From Streptomyces sp. NBC_00287 (GTDB lineage Bacteria > Actinomycetota > Actinomycetes > Streptomycetales > Streptomycetaceae): 64,000 nt of DNA. The translations under genes and the position numbers were made by a program. This document shows positions 44,788 through 53,208 of the stretch, one piece after another; position 1 is the first letter of the stretch, and every line of letters starts with the position of its first letter. The DNA lies in contig NZ_CP108053.1 in assembly GCF_036173105.1 (NCBI RefSeq), forward strand, positions 3,410,001 to 3,474,000, given 5' to 3'. The notes under the pieces are model-generated. The model made no database searches and was not told the origin of the DNA. It saw only the letters and a program-made list of their open reading frames with translations.

Positions 44788-45455
44788 CGATTCACGCTGA
44801 GGTCCAGGACGCCAAGTCCCGCACGCCGTACGGCAATCGACCCGTACGGCGTGCGCAGCCGTAGCCACGCTCCCGACGAGAACAACGCCAACTCCCCCTC
44901 GGCCCGCAGGAATCCCAGCGACTGCGCCGCATGCACGGCCCGTACCGGAAGCGGGGTGTCGCCGACGGCCCGGGACCAGATGTCCCGCCCGATCCGGTCG
45001 AGTTCGGCCCTGGTACGACGCTCAGTACCCAACTCCTCGGTACGCGCCCGGAATTCGGCCACCGCCGCGCCGACCATCGCGCGCAGCGCGTCCGGTGCGG
45101 GCAGGCCCGGCTCGGGACGCCAGCCGCGCCGCGGCGGCAGCACCCCCGCCCAGGGCGGACCGGTGACGGCGCCGGGGACGACGGCCGTGGCCGCCGACTC
45201 GTCCACCGCTTCCAGGAGTTCACCCGCGGACACGGTCACGTCCAGGGTGATATCGAGCCCGTTCTCGTACGGCTTGGCAAGTCGCGCCGTACGGATCGCC
45301 AGTACCTCGAAGGACGGCGGCCGTCCGAAGACGGCGAGCGCGGTGCCGGCCGCCTGGAGGCGCACCGCGGCTGAACGGTCGTAGTGGAGCAACCGGGAGA
45401 GGAAGGCGACGAGATCCGCCGCCTCCCCTTCGTCAGCGAGGTGGAGCACCGTCAT
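44784..45455 (-). CDS. Conserved actinobacterial protein of unknown function
   Basis: 223 residues, no signal peptide or membrane segment. N-terminal acidic part (LADEGEAADLVAFLSRLLHY), a Pro-rich middle around residues 100-120, and a C-terminal part with SGAWLRLRTPYGSIAVRRAG. No catalytic motif recognised. It starts in an ATGA overlap with the thioesterase gene and so follows ettA in one transcript. Confidence 0.8.
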   Translation of the reverse strand: MTVLHLADEGEAADLVAFLSRLLHYDRSAAVRLQAAGTALAVFGRPPSFEVLAIRTARLAKPYENGLDITLDVTVSAGELLEAVDESAATAVVPGAVTGPPWAGVLPPRRGWRPEPGLPAPDALRAMVGAAVAEFRARTEELGTERRTRAELDRIGRDIWSRAVGDTPLPVRAVHAAQSLGFLRAEGELALFSSGAWLRLRTPYGSIAVRRAGLGVLDLSVNR

Positions 45456-45865
45456 GCGGCGACGGCCTCCTCCTCGTCCTCATCCCTGTATTCCGCGAGG
45501 AACTCCCGTTCCTCGGCGGTGATCCGGCGGGGCCGCTGCGTCTCGAAGTCGAACGGCACTATCACCGTCGACGCCCGGACGTAGACGACGTCGTCGTCCT
45601 TCACCTCGTAGGCGATCGTGAAGGACGCGGCCCTTATCTGCGTGACCCACAGCTCGATGTCCACCGGGTGGTGCCGGTGCACGAGCTGCCGCTTGTAGTC
45701 GATCTCATGGCGCGCCACCACGGACCCCTGCTGGAAATCCTTGTCCGGGCGGAACAGGAAGTCGATACGGGCTTCCTCGAGGTACCGGAGGAAGACCACA
45801 TTGTTGATGTGGCCGTATGCGTCCATGTCCGCCCAGCGCAGCGGGCAGCGGTAGATATGCCGCAA
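45452..45865 (-). CDS. Acyl-CoA thioesterase (hotdog fold, 4HBT type)
   Basis: 137 residues. The catalytic region RWADMDAYGHINNVVFLRYLEEAR carries the Asp and the GHxNN pattern of 4HBT thioesterases such as YbgC. Start TTG at 45863-45865, six bases after the ettA stop. The last 15 residues are acidic. Hydrolyses acyl-CoAs of unknown chain; the conserved linkage with ettA is common in Streptomyces but its meaning is not known. Confidence 0.88.
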   Translation of the reverse strand: MRHIYRCPLRWADMDAYGHINNVVFLRYLEEARIDFLFRPDKDFQQGSVVARHEIDYKRQLVHRHHPVDIELWVTQIRAASFTIAYEVKDDDVVYVRASTVIVPFDFETQRPRRITAEEREFLAEYRDEDEEEAVAA

Positions 45866-45871
45866 GATCGA

Positions 45872-47536
45872 TCAGCCCCGGGTCAGCTTCTTGTAGGTGG
45901 CACGGTGCGGACGCGCGGCGTCCGGCCCGAGCCGCTCGATCTTGTTCTTCTCGTACGACTCGAAGTTGCCCTCGAACCAGAACCACTTGGACTCACCCTC
46001 GTAGGCGAGGATGTGCGTGGCCACTCGGTCCAGGAACCACCGGTCGTGGGAGACGACCACGGCCGCACCCGGGAACTCGAGCAGCGCGTTCTCGAGGGAG
46101 GACAGGGTCTCCACGTCGAGGTCGTTGGTCGGCTCGTCGAGGAGCAGCAGGTTGCCGCCCTGCTTGAGGGTGAGCGCGAGGTTGAGGCGGTTGCGCTCAC
46201 CACCGGAGAGGACACCGGCCGGCTTCTGCTGGTCGGGCCCCTTGAACCCGAAGGCGGAGACGTAGGCCCGCGAGGGCATCTCGACCTGACCCACGTTGAT
46301 GTAGTCGAGCTCGTCGGAGACCACGGCCCACAGCGACTTCTTCGGGTCGATGTTCTCGCGGCTCTGGTCGACGTACGAGATCTTGACGGTGTCGCCGACC
46401 TTGATGCTGCCGGAGTCCGGGGCCTCCAGACCCTGGATCATCTTGAAGAGGGTGGTCTTGCCGGCGCCGTTCGGACCGATGATTCCGACGATGCCGTTGC
46501 GCGGCAGAGTGAAGGAGAGGTCGTCGATGAGGACCTTCTCACCGAAGGCCTTGGAGAGGTTGTTGACCTCGACCACGACACTGCCCAGACGCGGGCCCGG
46601 CGGGATCTGGATCTCCTCGAAGTCCAGCTTCCGCATCTTGTCCGCCTCGGCGGCCATCTCCTCGTAGCGAGACAGACGCGCCTTGGACTTGGCCTGACGC
46701 CCCTTGGCGTTGGAGCGCACCCACTCGAGCTCTTCCTTGAGCCGCTTCGCCCGCTTGGCGTCCTTCTGGCCCTCGACCTTGAGGCGGGAGGCCTTCTTGT
46801 CGAGGTACGTGGAGTAGTTGCCCTCGTACGGGTGGGCGCGACCGCGGTCCAGTTCGAGGATCCACTCGGCGACGTTGTCGAGGAAGTACCTGTCGTGGGT
46901 GACGGCGACGACGGTGCCGGCGTACTTCGCGAGGTGCTGCTCCAGCCACTGCACGGACTCGGCGTCCAGGTGGTTGGTGGGCTCGTCGAGGAGCAGCAGG
47001 TCAGGGGCCTCGAGCAGGAGCTTGCACAGCGCGACGCGGCGACGCTCACCACCGGAGAGGTTGGTGACGGGCCAGTCGCCGGGCGGGCAGCCCAGGGCGT
47101 CCATGGCCTGCTCCAGCTGCGTGTCCAGGTCCCACGCGTTGGCGTGGTCCAGGTCGTCCTGGAGCTTGCCCATCTCCTCCATGAGCGCGTCCGAGTAGTC
47201 GGTCGCCATCAGCTCGGCGACCTCGTTGAAGCGCTTGAGCTTGCCCATGATCTCGGCGGCGCCGTCCTGCACGTTCTCCAGGACCGTCTTGGACTCGTCG
47301 AGCGGCGGCTCCTGGAGGAGCATGCCGACGGAGTAGCCGGGCGACAGGAAGGCATCGCCGTTGGACGGCTGCTCCAGCCCGGCCATGATCTTGAGAACGG
47401 TGGACTTACCGGCACCGTTAGGACCGACCACACCGATCTTCGCGCCGGGCAGGAAGCTCAGCGTCACGTCGTCAAGGATCACCTTGTCGCCGTGCGCCTT
47501 ACGCGTCTTGCGCATGGTGTAGATGTACTCAGCCAA
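45872..47536 (-). CDS. ettA: Energy-dependent translational throttle EttA (ABC-F)
   Basis: 554 residues with two ABC cassettes: Walker A GPNGAGKSTVLKI and GPNGAGKTTLFKM, signatures LSGGERRRVALCK and LSGGERNRLNLAL, and Walker B LLLLDEPTNHLD and LLLLDEPTNDLD. The EttA arm lies in the first cassette, and the linker (KSKARLSRYEEMAAEADKMR) is basic. No membrane domain. It binds the ribosomal E site and gates translation by energy state. TTG start, MAEYIYTMRKTRK, as in orthologues. First gene of a three-gene unit. Confidence 0.95.
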   Translation of the reverse strand: MAEYIYTMRKTRKAHGDKVILDDVTLSFLPGAKIGVVGPNGAGKSTVLKIMAGLEQPSNGDAFLSPGYSVGMLLQEPPLDESKTVLENVQDGAAEIMGKLKRFNEVAELMATDYSDALMEEMGKLQDDLDHANAWDLDTQLEQAMDALGCPPGDWPVTNLSGGERRRVALCKLLLEAPDLLLLDEPTNHLDAESVQWLEQHLAKYAGTVVAVTHDRYFLDNVAEWILELDRGRAHPYEGNYSTYLDKKASRLKVEGQKDAKRAKRLKEELEWVRSNAKGRQAKSKARLSRYEEMAAEADKMRKLDFEEIQIPPGPRLGSVVVEVNNLSKAFGEKVLIDDLSFTLPRNGIVGIIGPNGAGKTTLFKMIQGLEAPDSGSIKVGDTVKISYVDQSRENIDPKKSLWAVVSDELDYINVGQVEMPSRAYVSAFGFKGPDQQKPAGVLSGGERNRLNLALTLKQGGNLLLLDEPTNDLDVETLSSLENALLEFPGAAVVVSHDRWFLDRVATHILAYEGESKWFWFEGNFESYEKNKIERLGPDAARPHRATYKKLTRG

Positions 47537-47597
47537 GAGAAACCGTCCGGACGCTTGAATCTGGCAGTGGGCAGATACACCCCATCTTGCCCGACTG

Positions 47598-50500
47598 CTA
47601 CCCCTGGGGGGAAACCCGTTTGGTCGAGGGGCCCTGACCTGGGGTTTCGCGGGCGAGGTCGAGGGTGAATCGGCTGTTCAGGGTGTCGGGGTGGGTGTCA
47701 CCGAGGACGCGCTCGTACTGGGCAAGGGTCGCCTCGCACAGCGGAAGGGCCCGTTTCAGATCCCCTGCCACTACATAGGCCCAGGCAAGTTGATGACGAC
47801 TGTGCAGGGTGTCCAGGTGGCTGTCACCCAGCACCTGCTCACGCTGGTCCAGGGTCGCCTCGTACAGCGGAATAGCGCGTCCCAGGTCTCCCGACACCCG
47901 GCAGGCGTAGGCGAGGGTGTTGCGGCTGTGCAGGGTGTCCGGGTGGGTGTCACCGAGGACCCGCGCGCGCTGGGCCAGGGTCAGCTCGCACAGCGGAAGA
48001 GCCCGTTTCAGGTCCCCTGTCGTCACATAGGCGTAGGCGAGGGTGTCGCGGCTGTTCAGGGTGTCGGGGTGGGTGTCGCCGAGGACCCGCTCGTGCTGGG
48101 CGAGGCTCGTCTCGCCCAGCGGGACGGCCCGTTTCAGATTCCCTGTCGTCACATAGGTCCAGGCAAGGTGATTGCGGCTGATCAGAGTGTCGGGGTGGGT
48201 ATCACCCAGCACCTGCTCGCACTGGGCAAGAACCGTCTCGAGCAGGGGGACGGCCCGCTCCAGATCCCCCGCGGTCTGATAGGCGCCGGCGAGGTCGCCC
48301 CGGCTGGCCAGGGTGTCGGGATGGGTGTCACCCAGCACGCGGACGCGCTGGGCAAGAACCGTCTCATGCAGGGAAACGGCCCGCCCCAGATCCCCCGCCA
48401 ATTGGTAGACCCAGGCGAGCTGACCGCGGCTTCGCAAAGTGTCGGGATGACTGTCACCCAGCACCCGCTCACGCTGGGCCAGCGTCGTCTCGGACAGCGG
48501 GACGGCCCGCTCCAGATCCCCCACCACCTGATAGGCGACGGCAAGCTTGCTCCGGCTGACCAGGGTGTCGGGATGGGTGTTGCCCAGTACTCGCTCGCGC
48601 TGGGCAAGAACCGTCTCGTGCAGGGAAACGGCCCGTCCCAGATCCCCCGCCACCTGGCAGGTGAGGGCGAGGTTGTCCCGGCTGGCCAGGGTGTCGGGAT
48701 GGGTATCACCCAGCACGCGGACGCGCTGGCCAAGAACCGTCTCATGCAGGGAAACGGCCCGCCCCAGATCCCCCGCCAATTGGTAGACCCAGGCGAGCTG
48801 ACTGCGGCTTCGCAAAGTGTCCGGATGACTGTCACCCAGCACCCGCTCACGCTGGGCCAAGGTCAGCTGAGTCAGCGGGATGGCCCGCCCCAGATCCCCC
48901 GCCACCTGGTAGGCGAGAGCGAGGTCGCTCCGGCTGGCGAGGGTGTCGGGGTGCGTATAACCGAGCACCTGCTCGCACTGGGCCAGGGTCGTCTCGTGCA
49001 GGGGAACGGCCCGCCCCAGATCCCCCGCCGCCTGATAGACGAGAGCGAGGTTGCTCCGGCTGCGCAGGGTGTCGGGGTGGGTGTCACCCAGCACCTGCAC
49101 GCGCTGGGCCAGGGTTGTCTCGCACAGCGGGACGGCCCGTTCCAGATCCCCCGCCATGTCGTAGGCGGCGGCGAGGTCGCTCCGGCTGGTCAAGGTGTCG
49201 GGGTGGGTGTCACCGAGCACGCGCTCACGCTGGGTGAGAGTGGCCCGATACAGAGGGATGGTGCGGGCGGAGTGGCCTTGTTCGTGCATGCGCAGAGCGG
49301 CGGCTTCGTACCAGTCGGCGAGCGGGTCGTCCCGGTCTCCGGACGGGGTGGTCGCGGCGAGGGCGATCAGATGCGGGATGAGAGCGTCCCATTGAGCTTC
49401 GGAGGCGGTGTCCTGGCCGGGTGGCGGCGCCAGGGCATGGACGACGGCTTGCTCGGCTCGTCCGCGCCCTGCCTGAGGGCCGCGATCTCCGGGGCGCGAG
49501 GAAGGCGTGCGCAGTACTGCTTGGACGAGGCGGTGCACGCTGATCTTCTGGCGGTCCGCGCTGTAGGAGATCATGTTGTAGGAATGCAGCACGCCCAGGG
49601 CTTCCCCGAGCGTGCGGATGTCGCTGCACAGCGGGGCGAGCAGGGTGCGGGGGATGTCGTCCGGTGCCAGCCAGGCCATCGCGTCGAGCAGGATGACCGC
49701 CTGGGGGTTGCGGCGCTCGATGGCGGTCAGGGTATGGCGCCAGATGCGGGCGATGGTGCGTTCCGGGTCGATCCCGGCTGTGGCGGTGTCCATGACCTGG
49801 CCCAGCAGGGTTCTGTAGTCGGCCAGCGAGGTTCCGGTCTCGAAGAGATAGGCGCCCGCCTGTTCCAGGGCCAGGGGCAGGTGACCGAGGTCGGCGGCGA
49901 GTGCGCCGGCCATCTCTCGCTGGTGCGGGGTGGGGGTCCGTCCCTCTCCCAGGGCGAGGGTGCACAGCAGACTGATCGCCGCGTCGGCATCGAGCAGGCC
50001 CAGGGGCATGGTGGGGGCGATCGCGTGCCAGCCGGTCGCGGTGCGGCTGGTGGCCAGGTGCCGGCCGTCCGGGAGGGCACCGAGATAGTGGCGCAGCTCG
50101 TCGGGGTGTTCGACGTTGTCGAAGATGAGCAGCCAGCCGGGGTGCCACTGCAGCCACAGGATGGCCCAGGCCGCCCGCTCCTGTACGTCCGCTGCGGCAG
50201 CCCACTGCGGGCACAGTCGCATGGCGAGGGAACCCAGGCTGGTGACGATCCGGTCGGTGGTCTCGGCGTTGAGCCACCAGACCAGGGTGTAGGCGTGCCG
50301 GTGCGTGTGCGCGTAGTGCAGGGCGAGGGTGCTCTTGCCGATCCCACCGAGCCCGTGGATCGCCCGTGTCCCCGGCACCTGGGTGACCGCGGCTTCCCCC
50401 ACATCGGTCAGGAGCCGGTGCAGCCGGGCGAGTTCGTCCTCGCGGCCGACGAAGACTCCGGATGCCGACCCGGGCACATTCGCCGCTCCCGGCGGCGCGT

Positions 50501-50654
50501 CCACGTCCTTGGCCCAGCGGACCGCCTCGCCCGGCAGCATGACCAGCCGGGCGCCGTCACCGGTGACGGCCACACCGACATTGCCGCCCACTCCGATGGA
50601 CCCCGCACCGCTTGCCTCCACCCCACTGCCCCCGGGGGCAGGACGGTCGGTCAT
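47598..50654 (-). CDS. NB-ARC (STAND) NTPase with thirteen TPRs
   Basis: 1018 residues. The N-terminus has a Gly/Val-rich GSIGVGGNVGVAVTGDGA element seen at the start of many Streptomyces STAND proteins. NB-ARC domain about 65-390: GREDELARLHRLL, P-loop IHGLGGIGKSTLALHYA, Walker B WLLIFDNVEH, GHLPLALEQAGAYL, then a winged-helix part with VHRLVQAVL. From about 464 thirteen 42-residue TPRs of the kinesin-light-chain type run almost to the end. No separate effector domain is visible. Such proteins act as oligomerising sensors in regulation, and some in phage defence. No partner gene is adjacent, and the ribosome site is weak. Confidence 0.9.
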   Translation of the reverse strand: MTDRPAPGGSGVEASGAGSIGVGGNVGVAVTGDGARLVMLPGEAVRWAKDVDAPPGAANVPGSASGVFVGREDELARLHRLLTDVGEAAVTQVPGTRAIHGLGGIGKSTLALHYAHTHRHAYTLVWWLNAETTDRIVTSLGSLAMRLCPQWAAAADVQERAAWAILWLQWHPGWLLIFDNVEHPDELRHYLGALPDGRHLATSRTATGWHAIAPTMPLGLLDADAAISLLCTLALGEGRTPTPHQREMAGALAADLGHLPLALEQAGAYLFETGTSLADYRTLLGQVMDTATAGIDPERTIARIWRHTLTAIERRNPQAVILLDAMAWLAPDDIPRTLLAPLCSDIRTLGEALGVLHSYNMISYSADRQKISVHRLVQAVLRTPSSRPGDRGPQAGRGRAEQAVVHALAPPPGQDTASEAQWDALIPHLIALAATTPSGDRDDPLADWYEAAALRMHEQGHSARTIPLYRATLTQRERVLGDTHPDTLTSRSDLAAAYDMAGDLERAVPLCETTLAQRVQVLGDTHPDTLRSRSNLALVYQAAGDLGRAVPLHETTLAQCEQVLGYTHPDTLASRSDLALAYQVAGDLGRAIPLTQLTLAQRERVLGDSHPDTLRSRSQLAWVYQLAGDLGRAVSLHETVLGQRVRVLGDTHPDTLASRDNLALTCQVAGDLGRAVSLHETVLAQRERVLGNTHPDTLVSRSKLAVAYQVVGDLERAVPLSETTLAQRERVLGDSHPDTLRSRGQLAWVYQLAGDLGRAVSLHETVLAQRVRVLGDTHPDTLASRGDLAGAYQTAGDLERAVPLLETVLAQCEQVLGDTHPDTLISRNHLAWTYVTTGNLKRAVPLGETSLAQHERVLGDTHPDTLNSRDTLAYAYVTTGDLKRALPLCELTLAQRARVLGDTHPDTLHSRNTLAYACRVSGDLGRAIPLYEATLDQREQVLGDSHLDTLHSRHQLAWAYVVAGDLKRALPLCEATLAQYERVLGDTHPDTLNSRFTLDLARETPGQGPSTKRVSPQG
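47628..49265 (-). repeat. Thirteen tandem 126-bp repeats coding TPRs
   Basis: The mark gtgtcgggatgggtgtcacc or a close variant recurs every 126 bp, thirteen times (47680 to 49192). Each unit encodes one 42-residue TPR with the core VLGDTHPDTL. Pairs such as units 4/7 and 5/8 are nearly identical, which indicates recent duplication of blocks of three. Confidence 0.93.
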
Positions 50655-50873
50655 GGCCTAATCGTTGCGTTGTCCCCGGTGACGGCCGACGGCCCCGCCT
50701 GCTCCACCAACTCCACGATCTCAGCGCCCACTTGATCCCCCGATCCTCAGCGCCCTTCAACCTCCCAGCGTAGAAACCCACCCCCACCCACGAAACCAAA
50801 AACACCCGAAACACCCTCGCACTGAGGACGCCGACCGCCCGCCCCCACCTGTTGTCGCGGTCAATAGTCGGGG

Positions 50874-52298
50874 TCAGTCCTGCTCAGGGGTCTTCTTCCT
50901 CCGGACGATCAGCAGGGACGCTCCGCCGATCAGCACCAGCCCGATCGCCACGCCCGCGATCACCGGGGTCGCGTTGGAGCTGCCCGTTGCCGCGAGGTTG
51001 GTGTCGGGGGCCGTGCCCCCCACCGTCGCGGGGCTCGGTTCCGTCAAGGTCTGGGTGGAGGTGTTGTCCGCCTCCGCGGCCTCCGCCGCCTGCGTCATGC
51101 AGTCCAGGACACCGGTGAAGCGCTGGGCGAAGCCGCCGGGGCCCTCGATCGTGAAGTCGTAGGCCTGATCCTCCTGGAGCGGGATCGTCACCGTCCGGGA
51201 CTCGCCCGCGCCGATGGTGTACTCCGCACCCAGCAACTCGAAGGAGAAGTTCTCGTCGCCCTCATTGGCGGCCATGATGTCGACGCCGCCCTTGGCGCAG
51301 TTCTTCGCCGCCGACAGTGCCGGTATGGCGCCCTTCTTCGCCCAGGTCGCGCGTGCCGTCGCCGACACCGTCGACTCGCTGGAGCCGGCCAGGATCTGCG
51401 TCTGGCTGCGGCTCTCGGAGGTGAAGGCACGGCCCACGGGGACGGTCGTGGAGGCCTGCACCGTCAACTCCGCCGTGCCGGCCGCCGCGTCCTCGGGCAC
51501 ATCGACGTAGATCTGCCCGCCGTCCGCGGTCGAGGTGACGGGCTTGCCGGTCCTGTCGACGATCCGTACGCCGCTCGTGGCCGCGTCCGCCGGCGGCGTC
51601 ACCGTCACGGCCGACGCCCCCGTGCGCACCGTCACCGGGCCCAGCCGCTCGCCGGGGCGCCCGGACAGCGCGGCCGGGTCGAGGGTCAGCGACGCCGCGG
51701 GCTCGGCCACGTCCCGGGCGCTCTTCTCCAGATAGTCGGCGAGCTTCTCGGCCTGCGGATCCGCGGCATCGACGTCCGCGTCGTCCGAGTAGCGCCACAC
51801 GGCCACCTGCGTGCCGGCCGCCGCGTCCTGCTCGGTGAGCCCGCCCTGGACGCCCGCCTTCTCGGCCAGCGCCGCCAGGTCGTTCACCTGCGGGTAGGAG
51901 TTCTGCAGGATCCAGCGGATCTTGCCCGAGTTCTCGTTGGCGCCGAGGGAGGTCCCGCTCCACGGCGTCTCGTGGTACTTGGCATCCTTCTGCGTGGGGT
52001 TGTACAGGTCCACGCAGTACGTCTGCAGGGTCCCGCCACCGTCGACGGACATCTCGAACAGGCCCGCCGAGACCTCCTGGTCGCCGGTCTCGCTGTGGAT
52101 GACCGCCGCGCCGTGGGTCTTCAGGCCGCCTATCGTCGCGGTCGCCCCGCCCTGGTTCTGCGCCGTTCCGTCGGCGGCGGCCTGACCGGCACCGGCCACC
52201 AGCACACCGGCGGCGACCAGGCCGGACACCAGCGTCGCGGCGGCAAGTCGGGCCGCCCCTCGTCCGCGCCCGGACAGCGCGGAGAAAGAAGAAAGCAC
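50874..52298 (-). CDS. Thioester-domain (TQXA) surface protein with LAXTG anchor
   Basis: 474 residues from a GTG, AAGGGGA upstream. Signal peptide about 1-42. Thioester domain with Cys95 in LQTYCVDLYN and Gln164 in GTQVAVWRY, the pair that forms an internal Cys-Gln bond able to attach covalently to host or matrix amines. Two beta-rich domains and a Thr/Ser/Pro stalk follow. The sorting signal is LAATG (435-439), a hydrophobic helix and RRKK, the form used by class E sortases in Streptomyces. Lies downstream of ssbB on the same strand, 262 bp away. Confidence 0.92.
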   Translation of the reverse strand: MLSSFSALSGRGRGAARLAAATLVSGLVAAGVLVAGAGQAAADGTAQNQGGATATIGGLKTHGAAVIHSETGDQEVSAGLFEMSVDGGGTLQTYCVDLYNPTQKDAKYHETPWSGTSLGANENSGKIRWILQNSYPQVNDLAALAEKAGVQGGLTEQDAAAGTQVAVWRYSDDADVDAADPQAEKLADYLEKSARDVAEPAASLTLDPAALSGRPGERLGPVTVRTGASAVTVTPPADAATSGVRIVDRTGKPVTSTADGGQIYVDVPEDAAAGTAELTVQASTTVPVGRAFTSESRSQTQILAGSSESTVSATARATWAKKGAIPALSAAKNCAKGGVDIMAANEGDENFSFELLGAEYTIGAGESRTVTIPLQEDQAYDFTIEGPGGFAQRFTGVLDCMTQAAEAAEADNTSTQTLTEPSPATVGGTAPDTNLAATGSSNATPVIAGVAIGLVLIGGASLLIVRRKKTPEQD

Positions 52299-52560
52299 AG
52301 AATTCCCCTTCGAGCAGGACCCGTTGACGTGGGGGGTACGGTCCTACCAGCAGAACTACAAGCTCCGAGAGCCTTGTTCGGCATCCTAAGGACCGGGCGT
52401 CCCACGCTTCCCAGGGATCCCGTAGGACAAGCGATCCGACTCGGAATCGTTATCGCGGGGACCCGCTGCGAACAGGGCTTATCGACAAATCCACCAGGGT
52501 TGTTCGGCACGCATTCGCCGATAAGCCGCAGTTCGGTCAACGATCACAGGCGTACTGACG

Positions 52561-53019
52561 TCACGTCACCGCCGCCGGTTCCGGCGCGGGTTGAGCCACC
52601 GCCTCCGGTGTCTCCCAGTCCGGCTCCGGACCCGGGGGCGGACCGCTCACCGCCGGCTCCGGCCTGCCCGGGCGGCGGAAGGCCGAGGTGCCCCGCGCGA
52701 GATCGTGACCGATCGCCACCGCGTCGATGTCGGCCGAGGTCCAGGTCTGCTGCTCGCGCACCTCCGAGCGGACCTTCAGCCTGCCCTGCACCAGGACGGG
52801 GTCGCCCACGGTCAGCGACGCCGCCGCGTTCGTGGCGAGCTGCCGATTGGCCCACACCGTGAAGAAGTTGGTGTGCCCGTCCGTCCACTCGTTCTTCTCG
52901 CGGTCCAGATAACGGGCGGTCACCGCCAGCCGGAACCGCGCCGAGGGTCCCGTCGCGACCTCCCGGTACACCGGCTGCGTCGCCACGTTCCCCACCACGG
53001 AAATGATCGTCTCGTTCAT
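52561..53019 (-). CDS. ssbB: Single-stranded DNA-binding protein SsbB
   Basis: 152 residues. OB-fold with SVVGNVATQPVYREV, FRLAVTARYLDREKNEW, TVWANRQLATN and VLVQGRLKVRS. The C-terminus is Pro/Ala-rich and lacks the acidic DDDIPF-type tail of SsbA, so it is the paralogue that in S. coelicolor (SCO2683, from memory) is needed for chromosome segregation in sporulation. GGGAGGGG precedes the ATG. It lies about 190 bp downstream of the dynamin-like pair on the same strand, which also acts in sporulation. Confidence 0.9.
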   Translation of the reverse strand: MNETIISVVGNVATQPVYREVATGPSARFRLAVTARYLDREKNEWTDGHTNFFTVWANRQLATNAAASLTVGDPVLVQGRLKVRSEVREQQTWTSADIDAVAIGHDLARGTSAFRRPGRPEPAVSGPPPGPEPDWETPEAVAQPAPEPAAVT

Positions 53020-53208
53020 CGTGCACCCCTCCCGGATACGCCTACGGGCCCGTCCCGTACGGCTGCGTCTGCCGCGACGACCGCGTCCCTCGCGAATCGC
53101 CGCGAAGCCAGACTGCCTCCGCCGGGCCGAGCCCGCAGCGCCCTGTGGATCACCCCGGCGCCTGTGGAAAACCTCGCCACTCGAACGAGGCGTTCCACCC
53201 CACCCGCA

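Noticed and set aside
43255..44868. 537-codon minus-strand frame opposite the GntP gene
   Set aside because: Composition is Gly/Asp/Arg-rich noise; the plus strand encodes a full permease.
47628..49265. Regular 126-bp repeats considered as a CRISPR-like array
   Set aside because: There are no unique spacers; the whole unit repeats and encodes TPRs.
47691..50735. 1014-codon plus-strand frame opposite the NB-ARC gene
   Set aside because: Shadow frame; the minus strand has intact P-loop and TPRs.
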